This document shows, in pieces, positions 9,196 through 19,977 of a stretch of DNA of 64,000 nucleotides. The notes under the pieces are model-generated. The model was given only the letters and a program-made list of their open reading frames with translations, had not been told where the DNA came from and did no database searches. Source of the stretch: Hyphomicrobiales bacterium (GTDB lineage: Bacteria; Pseudomonadota; Alphaproteobacteria; Rhizobiales; Beijerinckiaceae); NCBI GenBank assembly GCA_900473415.1, contig UCLR01000009.1:186001-250000 (forward strand), written 5' to 3'. Both the position numbers and the translations under genes were made by a program. How positions within the stretch are numbered: the stretch's first letter is position 1; each line of letters begins with the position of its first letter.

Positions 9196-10497
9196 TTGAA
9201 CCGGCTCGGGATGGGCAGGCGCGGTCTGGCGCTCTTGGCGGGCTTCATTGCCCTGGGCGGCCTCGTCGCGGCGACCTTCTACTATCTGAACCAGCCGCGC
9301 ACGCTGCGGCTGGCGGTCGGTCCGCTCGGCTCGGAGGATGCGCGCCTGGCGGCCGCCTTCGTCCAGGGCCTCAACCGCGACAAGGCCTCGGTCCGCCTGC
9401 GCCTCGTGCTCACGGAGGGCTCCGCGGACAGCGCCCGCAAGATCGACGCCGGCGAGGCCGAACTCGCCATCCTGCGGCCGGACATCGCCACGCCCTCGAC
9501 GGCCGATACGGTTCTGGTCACCCGTCGCACCTACCCCTTCTTCATCACCACGAAGGAAAGCGCCATCGGCCGCATCGCCGATCTGCGTGGCCGCAGGGTG
9601 GGCGTCGTCCGCCTGCCGAGCGGCAATATCACCCTGCTGAAGCGCGTTCTGGCGCAATACGAGGTCCGCGAAGAGGAGGTCGAGATCGTCGGCCTCGGCC
9701 AGGATGAGGTCATCTCGGCCGCGAAGGAGAAGCGCATCGACGCCTTCTTCGCGATCAACGCCATCGGCTCCCGCACCAGCAATGACAGCGTGCGCCGGCT
9801 GCGCTCTGCCTGGGGTGACGACCCGGTGCTGATCCCCATCCGCGAGGCGGATGCGCTGGCGGCGCATCACCGCGCCATCGAATCCGGCGAGATCGTGCGT
9901 GGCGCGCTCGGCGGCGATCCGCCCCGGCCTGCCGAAAGCCTGCAGACGATCTCGATCACCTCGCGGCTCTTCGCGTCCCAGAACCTCGACGACAATCTGG
10001 TCGGGGACCTGACCAAGGATATTCTGGGGCTGAGGCTGACGCTCGCGGCGGAGCTGCCGGCGATCCAGGCGCTGGAGACGCCCTCCACGGACAAGGACGC
10101 GCCGCTGCCGGTCCATTCCGGCGCCGCCGCCTACATCGACGGCGAACAGGAAAGCTTCTTCGACCGCTATGGCGACTGGTTCTATATCAGCGCGATGGCG
10201 CTTTCCGCGATCGGCACGGGTGGCGCGGCGTTGCTCAGCCGCGAAAGCGCCAACCGTCGCCGGCGCGCCATGTCGGGTCTCGACGAACTGCTCCAGCTCC
10301 TGGCCGTGATCCGTTCCAGCGAGGACGAGGCGGAGCTCGCCCGGCTTGGCCGCGAGGCCGATCTGATCCTGACCCGCGTGCTCGGTGACTACGCCAAGGG
10401 CGATCTCGACACCGCCGCGCTCGCCGCCTACCGGATCGCCATCGATCAGGTCGGCCGGGCGGTTGCTGAGCGGCAGCGGGCACTGGCCGAGGACTGA
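9196..10497 (+). CDS. TAXI-family solute-binding-like protein with membrane anchors
   Basis: The 433-residue protein starts at TTG (9196), supported by a GGGGGTGAGGG ribosome site. An N-terminal membrane segment (about residues 12-33) is followed by a TAXI-type binding domain ('LRLAVGPLGSEDARLAAAF' through 'FFAINAIGSRTSN'). A second membrane span (about 320-340) and a cytoplasmic, Arg/Glu-rich tail of ~90 residues come next. TAXI proteins normally serve TRAP transporters, but no TRAP membrane subunits lie nearby. The double anchor and cytoplasmic tail look more like a sensor or orphan receptor. That role is inference. Confidence 0.8.
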   Translation: MNRLGMGRRGLALLAGFIALGGLVAATFYYLNQPRTLRLAVGPLGSEDARLAAAFVQGLNRDKASVRLRLVLTEGSADSARKIDAGEAELAILRPDIATPSTADTVLVTRRTYPFFITTKESAIGRIADLRGRRVGVVRLPSGNITLLKRVLAQYEVREEEVEIVGLGQDEVISAAKEKRIDAFFAINAIGSRTSNDSVRRLRSAWGDDPVLIPIREADALAAHHRAIESGEIVRGALGGDPPRPAESLQTISITSRLFASQNLDDNLVGDLTKDILGLRLTLAAELPAIQALETPSTDKDAPLPVHSGAAAYIDGEQESFFDRYGDWFYISAMALSAIGTGGAALLSRESANRRRRAMSGLDELLQLLAVIRSSEDEAELARLGREADLILTRVLGDYAKGDLDTAALAAYRIAIDQVGRAVAERQRALAED

Positions 10498-10726
10498 AAG
10501 CGCCTCCGAAAATCGTTGAAGCCCTCATCCTGACGAGGGTCGGCGAATTCGAAGCGACTCCAGGCCGCATTCACCTTTCGACGATTCTGTGAGCGCCCGC
10601 GCAGTTGCCGAAACGCCCGCCAAGGTTTATGTGCAGCGCAACGAATTCCAGATTCTCACTGTACGGGCTGCGCCGACCGGGTCTGAACCCGGCCGGCTCG
10701 TGGCCATGAAAGCAAGGCCCGCACGC

Positions 10727-12550
<1,824 letters not shown>

Positions 12551-12558
12551 AGATAATC

Positions 12559-12584
12559 GGGCCGCCCTTCGGGGCGGCCCTTTT
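12559..12584. terminator. Rho-independent terminator shared by typA and the convergent usp gene
   Basis: A GC-rich stem (GGGCCGCC / GGGCGGCCC arms around a TTC-type loop) is followed by TTTTCGTTTC on the plus strand, eight bases after the typA stop. The convergent universal stress gene ends 15 bases further on. The minus-strand side lacks a good T-run, so it serves typA best. Confidence 0.85.
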
Positions 12585-12598
12585 CGTTTCAACGCCGT

Positions 12599-13444
12599 TC
12601 AGCGGCTCATCAGGATCGGCACCGGGGTCGACTTCAGCAGCGACTGGGTGACGCCGCCGAGCAACCATTCGCGCAGCCGTGAATGCTGGTAGGCGCCGCA
12701 GACGATGAGATTGGCGCGGAAGGCGGTGGCCGCCTTGCGGATCGTCTCGGCCACGTCGTTGCTTCCCGTCAGCGCGACGTTGCTGACGGTGACGGAAGCG
12801 CCGTGCCGCGCCAGATGCGGCGCCAGCTCCGCGCCGGCGACAATCCGCGACAGGTCCTTCTCCCCGGTGATCGAGAGGATCTCGACATCGGCCCCGTGCA
12901 GGAACGGCCGCGCCTCGGCGACCGCGGTGGCGGCGGCGGCGCTGCCGTCCCAGGCGATCAGCAGCCGTTTGGCGGCAAAGGTCTCCGCACCCGGCGGCAC
13001 GATGATCACCGGCCGGCCACTCTCGAACAGTGCGGCCTCGATCAGCCCCCTGTCGCGCTCCACCGCACTCTTTTCCAGGTCGAGCACGCTGAGATCATGG
13101 ACGCGCGCCAGCGCGACGAGCCGGTCGCTGAGCTCGGCATAGACGAGCTGCGGGGTCTCGATCGTGCTGTTCACCCCGGCGAGGCTCGCGCTAGTCTTGG
13201 CGAGCGCCGCGAAGCGATCCGCCAGCTTGCTGATGCGACGGTTCTCGCTGCCGATGAAGGCAGAGCCGAAATCGCCGATGAGAGAGGCGGGGACGGCGTA
13301 GCGCATCGCCGCCGCCTGGATGGTCAGATGCGCGCCGGCCTGCTGCGCTAACGATAGCGCATAGCCGAGCGCGTATTCCTGTTCGCCTTGCCCTTCCTCC
13401 GTGTAGGCGGTGAAAACGCTCCTGATCAACGGGGCCATGGACAT
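12599..13444 (-). CDS. Universal stress protein with two UspA domains
   Basis: The 281-residue cytoplasmic protein has two tandem UspA-like halves. The second half starts at 'KRLLIAWDGSAAAATAVAEA' and ends with the ATP-binding pattern GxxxxxxxxxxxGGxxxSLL in 'GAYQHSRLREWLLGGVTQSL'. The first half lacks a clear nucleotide loop and looks degenerate. Usp proteins protect cells during starvation, oxidative or oxygen stress. I do not see an EcfG-type promoter or an FNR-type box upstream, so its control is not explained by the nearby stress island. Confidence 0.88.
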   Translation of the reverse strand: MSMAPLIRSVFTAYTEEGQGEQEYALGYALSLAQQAGAHLTIQAAAMRYAVPASLIGDFGSAFIGSENRRISKLADRFAALAKTSASLAGVNSTIETPQLVYAELSDRLVALARVHDLSVLDLEKSAVERDRGLIEAALFESGRPVIIVPPGAETFAAKRLLIAWDGSAAAATAVAEARPFLHGADVEILSITGEKDLSRIVAGAELAPHLARHGASVTVSNVALTGSNDVAETIRKAATAFRANLIVCGAYQHSRLREWLLGGVTQSLLKSTPVPILMSR

Positions 13445-13630
13445 CTCCGGTTGCCTTCTCGCTTCTGGAACAATCTTGGCAGATCATCCTGCCATCGCCT
13501 TGCGCTGGGTCAAATGGGCAACCGATGATTGGCCTTGCGCGGGGCGCAGTACGCCGATGATCCTGGGCGCGCTTGCCGCCCTGCTCCGGCTCTGATCCTG
13601 TGTGCGCCACCGGTTAAGGGGATCACTTCC

Positions 13631-14563
13631 ATGCAATTCCGTAATCTCGGCCGCTCGGGCCTGCGCGTCTCGCTCGTCGGCCTCGGCTGCAACAATTTCG
13701 GCGGGCGCATCGATGATGCGGCGGCGGCCAAGGTCATCGATGCCGCGATCGAGCACGGTATCACCCTGTTCGACACGGCCGACATCTACGGCGAGAAAGG
13801 CGGATCCGAGGCGGCGCTGGGCCGGTTTCTCGGCGCTCGCCGCAAGGACATCGTGCTCGCCAGCAAGTTCGGCATGAAGATGTTCCATGGCGGGGAGGGC
13901 GGCTCGCGCCGCTACATCATGAACGCCGTCGAGGAATCGCTGACGCGGCTCAAGACCGACTGGATCGACCTCTACCAGTTCCACAAGCCCGACCCGCTCA
14001 CCCCGATCGACGAGACCCTGCGCGCCTTCGAGGACCTCGTGACCCAAGGCAAGGTCCGCTATATCGGCTGCTCCAACATGCCGGCCTGGCAGGTCGCCGA
14101 CGCGCAATGGACGGCGCGCGACCTCGGCATCGGCGGCTTCGCCTCGGCGCAGGACGAATACAGCCTGCTGAAGCGCGGCGCGGAGGCGGACCTGATCCCG
14201 GCCATCGCCCATTACGGCATGGGGCTTCTGCCCTATTTCCCCCTCGCCAACGGCGCGCTCACCGGCAAGTACAAGCGCAACGCCCCGATGCCGGAAGGCG
14301 CACGGCTCACCAAGCTGCCCGAGCGTGCCGGGCAGATCTTCAGCGAGGACAACTGGCGCAAGATCGAGGGGCTGACCGCCTTCGTCGAGGCGCGCGGCAA
14401 GACGCTGGTCGAACTCGCCTTCTCCTGGCTCGCAGCGCAGCCGGTCGTTTCGAGCGTCATTGCGGGTGCGACCAAGCCCGAGCAGATCGCCGCCAACGTC
14501 AAGGCGGCGGACTGGGCGCTGACGGCCGAGGAACTGGCCGAGATCGACGGGATTGTGAAGTAA
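13631..14563 (+). CDS. Aldo/keto reductase
   Basis: This is a 310-residue NADPH-dependent oxidoreductase of the AKR superfamily (Tas/YajO-like). The catalytic tetrad can be traced: Asp and Tyr in 'FDTADIYGEKGGSEAALG', Lys in 'LASKFGMK', and His in 'YQFHKPDP'. Cofactor-phosphate residues lie near the end, in 'SVIAGATKPEQIAANV'. The ATG at 13631 is chosen because AAGGGG sits about 10 bases upstream and the protein then begins with the family start 'MQFRNLGRSGLRVSLVGLG'. The physiological substrate is unknown. It is divergent from the usp gene. Confidence 0.92.
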   Translation: MQFRNLGRSGLRVSLVGLGCNNFGGRIDDAAAAKVIDAAIEHGITLFDTADIYGEKGGSEAALGRFLGARRKDIVLASKFGMKMFHGGEGGSRRYIMNAVEESLTRLKTDWIDLYQFHKPDPLTPIDETLRAFEDLVTQGKVRYIGCSNMPAWQVADAQWTARDLGIGGFASAQDEYSLLKRGAEADLIPAIAHYGMGLLPYFPLANGALTGKYKRNAPMPEGARLTKLPERAGQIFSEDNWRKIEGLTAFVEARGKTLVELAFSWLAAQPVVSSVIAGATKPEQIAANVKAADWALTAEELAEIDGIVK

Positions 14564-14574
14564 GGCTCCGGAAC

Positions 14575-14620
14575 CGCGGGGAACCCCTCTCCCTATGGCG
14601 GAGGGTTCCCCGCGCCCTTT
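14575..14620 (+). terminator. Stem-loop after the aldo/keto reductase gene
   Basis: Twelve-base complementary arms (14575-14586 and 14603-14614, core GGGGAACC/GGTTCCCC) enclose a 16-base loop starting 11 bases after the stop codon. Only a short CCCTTT follows, so the terminator is imperfect. Confidence 0.5.
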
Positions 14621-14710
14621 CTGATTAGCGGCGTCATTCCTGACAGCTTCGTGCACAACCGCGTGCCGCCGCGATGGACCGGCCGCGCGCGCCCGCTTAT
14701 GGTCCGCGCC

Positions 14711-17700
14711 ATGAGCGATGCAGCCTCCACCGCCCCCGCCCTGAAGCCCGGCGACCACCTCTTCCTGGTCGACGGCTCGAACTTCATCTTCCGGGCCTAT
14801 TTCCAGTCGATCAATCAGGACCGGAAATACAATGCCCGCTCGGACGGTTTGCCCTCCGGCGCGGTCAGGCTCTTCGCCACCAAGCTCTTCCAGTTCGTCC
14901 GCGAGGGCGTGCTCGGCGTCAGGCCGACCCATCTCGCCATCGTCTTCGACAAGTCGGAGAATTCCTTCCGCAAGGCGATCTACCCGGCCTACAAGGGCAA
15001 CCGCTCCGAGCCGCCGGCCGATCTGATTCCGCAATTCCCGCTGATGCGTGAGGCGGTGCGCGCCTTCGGGCTGATCCCGGTCGAGCAGGATGTCTACGAG
15101 GCCGACGACCTGATCGCGACCTACGCGAAGCAGGCGCGCGAGGCCGGCGCCGAGGTGCTGATCGTCTCGGCCGACAAGGATCTGATGCAGCTCGTGCGGC
15201 CCGGCGTCGCGATGTACGACCCCGCTTCTGGCGACCAGAAGAAGGGCGCAGGCTTCCGCGCCGAGCGCCGCATCGGCGAGCCCGAGGTCGTCGAGTATTT
15301 CGGCGTCACGCCCGACAAGGTCACAGATGTGCAGGCGCTGGCCGGCGACGCCACCGACAATGTTCCGGGCGCACCCGGCATCGGCATCAAGACGGCGGCC
15401 CAGCTCATCGGAGAATATGGCGATCTCGAAACCCTGCTGGCGCGCGCCGGCGAGATCAAGCAGCCCAAGCGCAGGGAGACACTGACCAACCCCGAGGTGA
15501 TCGAGAAGGTCCGCATCTCGCACAAGCTCGTCACGCTGGTCGACGATGTGAAGGTCGAGACGCCGCTGGAAAACCTGACGCTGGAGCAACCCGATCCGGC
15601 AAAGCTCGTCGCCTTCCTCAAGGCGATGGAGTTCACGACGATCACCAAGCGCGTCGCCGAGGCCTACGAGGCCGATGTCGGCGCCATCGATGCCGATCCG
15701 GCGCTGACGCCCGGCGGCTCGCGCGCGGCCGAGCTCAAGGCGCTCTATGCCGGCGCTGACACGATCGAGGAGGCCGTCTCGGACATTACGCCCGCCGCGC
15801 CTTCGGTCACCGCGACGCTTCCCGAGACGACGGGCGGCGCGGCCGGCTGGATGAAGCCTTCCGATCTCGCTGCCTCACGGAAGAATGAGGCGATCGCCGC
15901 CAAGATCGATCGCTCGACCTACGAATGCGTGCGCACGCTCGCCGATCTCGAACGCTGGATCGGCTGGGCTTATGAAGCCGGCCGTGTCGCGCTCGACACC
16001 GAGACCAATTCACTCGATGCGATGCAGGCCGCTCTCGTCGGCGTGTCGCTGGCGGTCGCGCCCGGCCGGGCCTGCTACATCCCGCTGCAGCATCGCGCCG
16101 GCGATGGCGGCCTGTTTGACGAGGGCCTGCTGCCCGACCAGATTCCGCTCAGCCAGGCGGTGGCGGCGCTGAAGCCGCTGCTCGCCGATCCGGGCGTGCT
16201 CAAGATCGGCCAGAACCTGAAATACGATCTGCTGGTGCTGGATCGCCACGGGCTGGACGTGTCCCCGATCGAGGACACGATGCTGATCTCCTACGCGCTC
16301 GATGCCGGCATCAACAGCCACGGCATGGACAAGCTCTCGGAGATTCATCTCGGCCATGAGACGATTCCCTATGCGCAGGTCGCCGGCACCGGCAAGGCGC
16401 AGGTTACCTTCGACAAGGTGCCGCTCGACAAGGCGACGGACTACGCCGCCGAGGATGCCGACGTCACGCTGAGGCTCTGGCTCGCGTTGAAGCCGCGCCT
16501 TGCCGCCGAGAAAAAGACGACGGTCTACGAGCTGCTGGAGCGGCCGCTGGTCACCGTCCTGGCGAATATGGAGAAGCGCGGCATCGCCATCGACCGGCAG
16601 ATCCTCTCGCGCCTCTCGGGCGATTTCGCGCAAGGGTTGGCCGGGCTCGAGGACGAGATCTACCAGCTGGCCGGGGAGAAGTTCACCATCGGCAGCCCCA
16701 AGCAGCTCGGCGACATCCTCTTCGGCAAGATGGGGCTCGCAGGCGCCAAGAAGACCGCGACCGGTCAATGGGCGACGGGCGCCGGCGTGCTGGAGGAACT
16801 GGCCGAGCAGGGCCATGCGCTGCCGGCTAAGATTCTCGACTGGCGCCAGCTCGCCAAGCTGAAATCGACCTATACCGACGCGCTGCCGGCTTACGTGAAC
16901 CCGCAGACCCACCGGGTCCACACCTCCTTCGCGCTGGCGGCGACGACGACGGGCCGGCTGTCCTCCTCCGAGCCGAACCTGCAGAACATCCCGATCCGCA
17001 CCGAGGCCGGCCGCAAGATCAGGACGGCCTTCGTGCCCGAGAAGGGCTTCAAGCTCGTCTCGGCCGACTACAGCCAGATCGAGCTGCGCATCCTCGCTCA
17101 TATCGCCGAGATCCCGCAGCTCAGGCAGGCTTTCGCCGACGGCATCGACATCCACGCGATGACGGCCTCCGAGATGTTCGGCGTGCCGGTGGTCGGCATG
17201 CCGAGCGAGGTGCGCCGCCGGGCCAAGGCGATCAATTTCGGCATCATCTACGGCATCTCGGCCTTCGGCCTCGCCAACCAACTCGGCATCGGCCGCGAGG
17301 AGGCCGGCGCCTATATCCGCAAGTATTTCGAGCGCTTCCCCGGCATCCGCGACTACATGGATCAGACCAAGACCCATGTGCGCGCCCATGGGAAGGTCAC
17401 CACGATCTTCGGCCGGGTCTGCCATTTCCCGGCGGTCTCCTCGAAGAACCCCTCGGAGCGCGCCTTCGTCGAGCGGCAGGCGATCAATGCGCCGATCCAG
17501 GGCTCGGCCGCCGACATCATCCGCCGCGCCATGAGCCGCATGGATGCGGCGCTCGGGGCGAACCGCCTCAACGCCCGCATGCTGCTGCAGGTCCATGACG
17601 AGCTCGTCTTCGAGGTGCCGGAGGAGGAGGTCGAGCGCACACTGCCGATCATCCGCGACGTCATGGTCGAGGCGCCTCATCCCGCGGTCTCGCTCAAGGT

Positions 17701-17752
17701 GCCGCTGGTGGTCGAGGCGCGCGCCGCCGACAACTGGGATGAGGCGCACTGA
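14711..17752 (+). CDS. polA: DNA polymerase I
   Basis: PolA fills gaps and removes RNA primers during replication and repair. All three domains are present: 5'-3' exonuclease (about 10-300, 'FLVDGSNFIFRAYF'), and a DnaQ-like proofreading domain (about 390-590) with the acidic motifs intact in 'VALDTETNS', 'GQNLKYDLLVL' and 'YAAEDADVTL'. The polymerase domain follows, with 'SADYSQIELRILAH', 'RRAKAINFGIIYG' and 'QVHDELVFEV'. The ATG at 14711 gives 1013 residues; the frame is open to a GTG at 14651. A linker of ~80 residues before the proofreading domain lengthens it relative to E. coli Pol I. Confidence 0.97.
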   Translation: MSDAASTAPALKPGDHLFLVDGSNFIFRAYFQSINQDRKYNARSDGLPSGAVRLFATKLFQFVREGVLGVRPTHLAIVFDKSENSFRKAIYPAYKGNRSEPPADLIPQFPLMREAVRAFGLIPVEQDVYEADDLIATYAKQAREAGAEVLIVSADKDLMQLVRPGVAMYDPASGDQKKGAGFRAERRIGEPEVVEYFGVTPDKVTDVQALAGDATDNVPGAPGIGIKTAAQLIGEYGDLETLLARAGEIKQPKRRETLTNPEVIEKVRISHKLVTLVDDVKVETPLENLTLEQPDPAKLVAFLKAMEFTTITKRVAEAYEADVGAIDADPALTPGGSRAAELKALYAGADTIEEAVSDITPAAPSVTATLPETTGGAAGWMKPSDLAASRKNEAIAAKIDRSTYECVRTLADLERWIGWAYEAGRVALDTETNSLDAMQAALVGVSLAVAPGRACYIPLQHRAGDGGLFDEGLLPDQIPLSQAVAALKPLLADPGVLKIGQNLKYDLLVLDRHGLDVSPIEDTMLISYALDAGINSHGMDKLSEIHLGHETIPYAQVAGTGKAQVTFDKVPLDKATDYAAEDADVTLRLWLALKPRLAAEKKTTVYELLERPLVTVLANMEKRGIAIDRQILSRLSGDFAQGLAGLEDEIYQLAGEKFTIGSPKQLGDILFGKMGLAGAKKTATGQWATGAGVLEELAEQGHALPAKILDWRQLAKLKSTYTDALPAYVNPQTHRVHTSFALAATTTGRLSSSEPNLQNIPIRTEAGRKIRTAFVPEKGFKLVSADYSQIELRILAHIAEIPQLRQAFADGIDIHAMTASEMFGVPVVGMPSEVRRRAKAINFGIIYGISAFGLANQLGIGREEAGAYIRKYFERFPGIRDYMDQTKTHVRAHGKVTTIFGRVCHFPAVSSKNPSERAFVERQAINAPIQGSAADIIRRAMSRMDAALGANRLNARMLLQVHDELVFEVPEEEVERTLPIIRDVMVEAPHPAVSLKVPLVVEARAADNWDEAH

Positions 17753-17765
17753 ACCTGCCCCTCCC

Positions 17766-17791
17766 GGAACCCTTCAACTCTTTCCCGCGTT
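17766..17791 (+). promoter_or_regulatory. EcfG-type (general stress sigma) promoter motif
   Basis: GGAAC at 17766-17770, a 17-base spacer, then CGTT at 17788-17791. This matches the known alphaproteobacterial EcfG consensus. It lies between the polA stop and the AI-2E-type gene, whose start is 62 bases downstream. Confidence 0.8.
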
Positions 17792-17853
17792 GACGTTTCC
17801 GGTGCGCGGGAGAGCGCGCCTTCGGGGGACGTGCGCAACGCGCCGGAAGGATC

Positions 17854-18981
17854 ATGCTCAGTTCATCGGCCTGGAGACCATTTCCACGCTACATGGCCGA
17901 ACCGGAGCCGGCGGAGGACGGCGAGGCCATCACGGCCTATGAGCATGACCTCATCCTGCGCTACGCCATCATCGGCATCTTCGTCATCCTGGCGACCGCG
18001 TCGCTCGGCTTGACGCGTGGTATTACCATGCCGATCACGGCGGGCGTCATCTTCGGCCTCGTGCTCGGTCCTCTCGTCGACTGGCTTGTGCGTTCCGGCG
18101 TGCCGCAGCATGCCGCGGCAACGCTTGTGATGGTGCTCTTCCTCGGTCTGCTGTTCGGTGCGATCGGCGTCCTCGCCGTCCCCGTAGCGGGATGGAGCGA
18201 CCAGGCGCCGGCCATGATGGCAGCCCTGCAAACCAAGCTCGCCGGTGTCTTCGCCTTCATGGACGAATTCAAGCGAGGCATCGCCTCGATCACCGGAAAG
18301 GGCGCCGAGCTCAGCGTCTCGCAAGGCAACCCCCTCTTCGATATCGCACTGACCTCCTCGACCGCGGCGGGCGGCATGCTGGTCTTCGTCGCCACGGTCT
18401 ATTTCTGGCTGGCGACGCGCCGCCACCTCAAGGCCCGCGTGCTGAGACTCTGTCTCGGAGGCGAGGCCCGGCGCTCGGCCGGTTCGTTCTTCGACAAGAT
18501 CGAAGCCCGGGTCGCGCGCTATTTCGCGCTGGTGACGGTGATCAACCTCGGCATGGGCTTCCTCACCATGCTGATCGCCTGGCTCGCCGGTCTGCCCTTC
18601 CCGGTATTCTGGGGGGCGCTCGCCTTCCTGCTCAACTATCTCGCCTTCATCGGGCCGATCATCGTCGCGGTGCTGCTGTTGGCGGGGGCGTTGCTCGATG
18701 CGCCCTCTTTCCTCGCCGCACTCTGGCCGGCCGGGGCCTATTACACGCTACATCTCCTCGAGGGGAATGCGGTCACGCCCGTCTTCGTCGGCCACCGCTT
18801 GACCATCTCGCCCTTCCTCGTCTTCATTGCCTTCATCTTCTGGCTCTGGCTCTGGGGGCCGATCGGGGCGGTGCTCTCGACGCCGATCGTCATTGTCGGC
18901 GTGGTGGCGCAGGAGGAGTTCGCCCGGTACCGCCGCGAGAAGGCGAAGGCCGAAGCGGAGGCGGCTGCCGTGACCGCCTGA
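17854..18981 (+). CDS. AI-2E family (PerM/TqsA-like) membrane transporter
   Basis: The 375-residue inner-membrane protein has about eight hydrophobic spans, paired helices at the start (about 30-85) and the conserved AI-2E C-terminal block 'LEGNAVTPVFVGHRLTISPF' followed by 'WLWGPIGAVLSTPIVI'. Family members move small solutes or signals; a stress-linked exporter role is inferred from its EcfG-type promoter. The start at 17854 follows GGAAGG closely (3 bases), and an ATG at 17893 is an alternative. Two basic/acidic tails flank the core. Confidence 0.88.
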   Translation: MLSSSAWRPFPRYMAEPEPAEDGEAITAYEHDLILRYAIIGIFVILATASLGLTRGITMPITAGVIFGLVLGPLVDWLVRSGVPQHAAATLVMVLFLGLLFGAIGVLAVPVAGWSDQAPAMMAALQTKLAGVFAFMDEFKRGIASITGKGAELSVSQGNPLFDIALTSSTAAGGMLVFVATVYFWLATRRHLKARVLRLCLGGEARRSAGSFFDKIEARVARYFALVTVINLGMGFLTMLIAWLAGLPFPVFWGALAFLLNYLAFIGPIIVAVLLLAGALLDAPSFLAALWPAGAYYTLHLLEGNAVTPVFVGHRLTISPFLVFIAFIFWLWLWGPIGAVLSTPIVIVGVVAQEEFARYRREKAKAEAEAAAVTA

Positions 18982-18990
18982 CGAGCCCCC

Positions 18991-19016
18991 GGAACAGAAG
19001 CCGCTTGCGGCGCGTT
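18991..19016 (+). promoter_or_regulatory. EcfG-type promoter motif
   Basis: GGAAC at 18991-18995, a 17-base spacer and CGTT at 19013-19016. It begins nine bases after the AI-2E gene stop and 73 bases before the DUF883-like gene, so it probably drives that gene, the holin-like gene and perhaps the CHASE3 kinase. Confidence 0.8.
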
Positions 19017-19089
19017 GCCGAACGGACGGTTTCCTTGCGGCAGGGGCTTCCCTCGGCCGCCTCATCCACCAGGACGGGACATCATCGCC

Positions 19090-19470
19090 ATGGCAACCAC
19101 GACATCCGCGAAACGTCAGGCAGCGGCCGCCGCCAAGCGAGCTAAGGCAGGGGCCGACGCCGCCGCAGGTGTCGCCGAAAATGTCGCCGAGGAGGCGGTC
19201 GACCAGGCTCGTAGTGCCGGGGCGCGCGCCAAGCGCCGGGCGAGCGCGCTCGAGGAAAGCCTGACCCGCAGCGCCGAGGACATCGCCGCGACGGTGACGC
19301 AGCGGCTGCGCGCCGTCGGCGTCGACACCGACAAGATGGCGGATGTCGCTCGCGAGCAGGCGAGCGACCTGCAGCAGCTGATCGAGGACGAGATCCGCGA
19401 GCGACCGCTCCGGGCGCTGGGGATCGCTGCCGCTGTCGGCCTCTTCATCGGCTATCTTTCGGCGCGCTGA
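19090..19470 (+). CDS. DUF883 (ElaB/YqjD-like) membrane-anchored helical protein
   Basis: The 126-residue product begins with an Ala/Lys-rich helical head and continues with an amphipathic coiled region. It ends in the DUF883 signature 'RERPLRALGIAAAVGLFIGYLSAR', a single GxxxG-type membrane span at the very C-terminus. E. coli relatives ElaB and YqjD are stationary-phase proteins, and YqjD binds ribosomes at the membrane. The ATG at 19090 is chosen; an in-frame GTG/ATG extension upstream to 19015 would overlap the promoter motif. The next gene starts four bases after the stop. Confidence 0.8.
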   Translation: MATTTSAKRQAAAAAKRAKAGADAAAGVAENVAEEAVDQARSAGARAKRRASALEESLTRSAEDIAATVTQRLRAVGVDTDKMADVAREQASDLQQLIEDEIRERPLRALGIAAAVGLFIGYLSAR

Positions 19471-19473
19471 CCC

Positions 19474-19899
19474 ATGCTGGGGGGAATCGGGTCCTTCATT
19501 GCCTCGGAGGTTTCCGGCACGGTGAGGCGCAACCTCGTCGTCTACGGCCTCTACGGCTTCGCGGCGCTGCTGCTGTTCTGCGCCGGCGGCTACGCGCTGC
19601 ATGCGCTGCATATCTTCCTGGAGCAGCGCCATGGCGCGATCGCCGCGAGCCTCTGGATCGCCGGCGGGCTCCTCGTGGCCGCACTCGTCGCCTTCATTGC
19701 CGCCGTCATCGTCAAGAGCCGCCGGAAGCCACCTCGCCCGGTGGCGATGGCCGCCGTCGCCGCTGCGCCGCTGGCGGCGAAGCTGCTTGGTTCACGGCGC
19801 GGGTGGCGTGTGGCAGCGGCTGGCGCCGTTGTCGTGCTGGGCGCGATATTGGGGCGCCAGATCGTCACCGGCGGCGAAAGCGAGGACGAGGAGGCGTGA
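19474..19899 (+). CDS. Phage-holin-superfamily-like membrane protein
   Basis: The 141-residue protein has two strong membrane spans (about residues 25-48 and 58-84) separated by a short loop with 'EQRHGAIAAS', and a third weak hydrophobic stretch near 112-132 before an acidic end (GESEDEEA). This layout fits the holin-superfamily proteins usually found beside DUF883 genes. Such proteins are not lysis holins as a rule; their role is unknown. It starts three bases after the DUF883 stop, so the two are surely co-translated and under the same stress promoter. Confidence 0.75.
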   Translation: MLGGIGSFIASEVSGTVRRNLVVYGLYGFAALLLFCAGGYALHALHIFLEQRHGAIAASLWIAGGLLVAALVAFIAAVIVKSRRKPPRPVAMAAVAAAPLAAKLLGSRRGWRVAAAGAVVVLGAILGRQIVTGGESEDEEA

Positions 19900-19977
19900 A
19901 GCGCTGGCAGGCTTTGCCATCTGAGCGCCGCTTATTTCTGCTTGGGATGTCGGCATGCGTCCGTTAACAAAGCTGGC

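Noticed and set aside
12599..13630. EcfG or FNR-type control of the universal stress gene
   Set aside because: A GGAAC at about 13469 has no partner CGTT at the right distance and points the wrong way; no TTGAT-n4-ATCAA box is seen.
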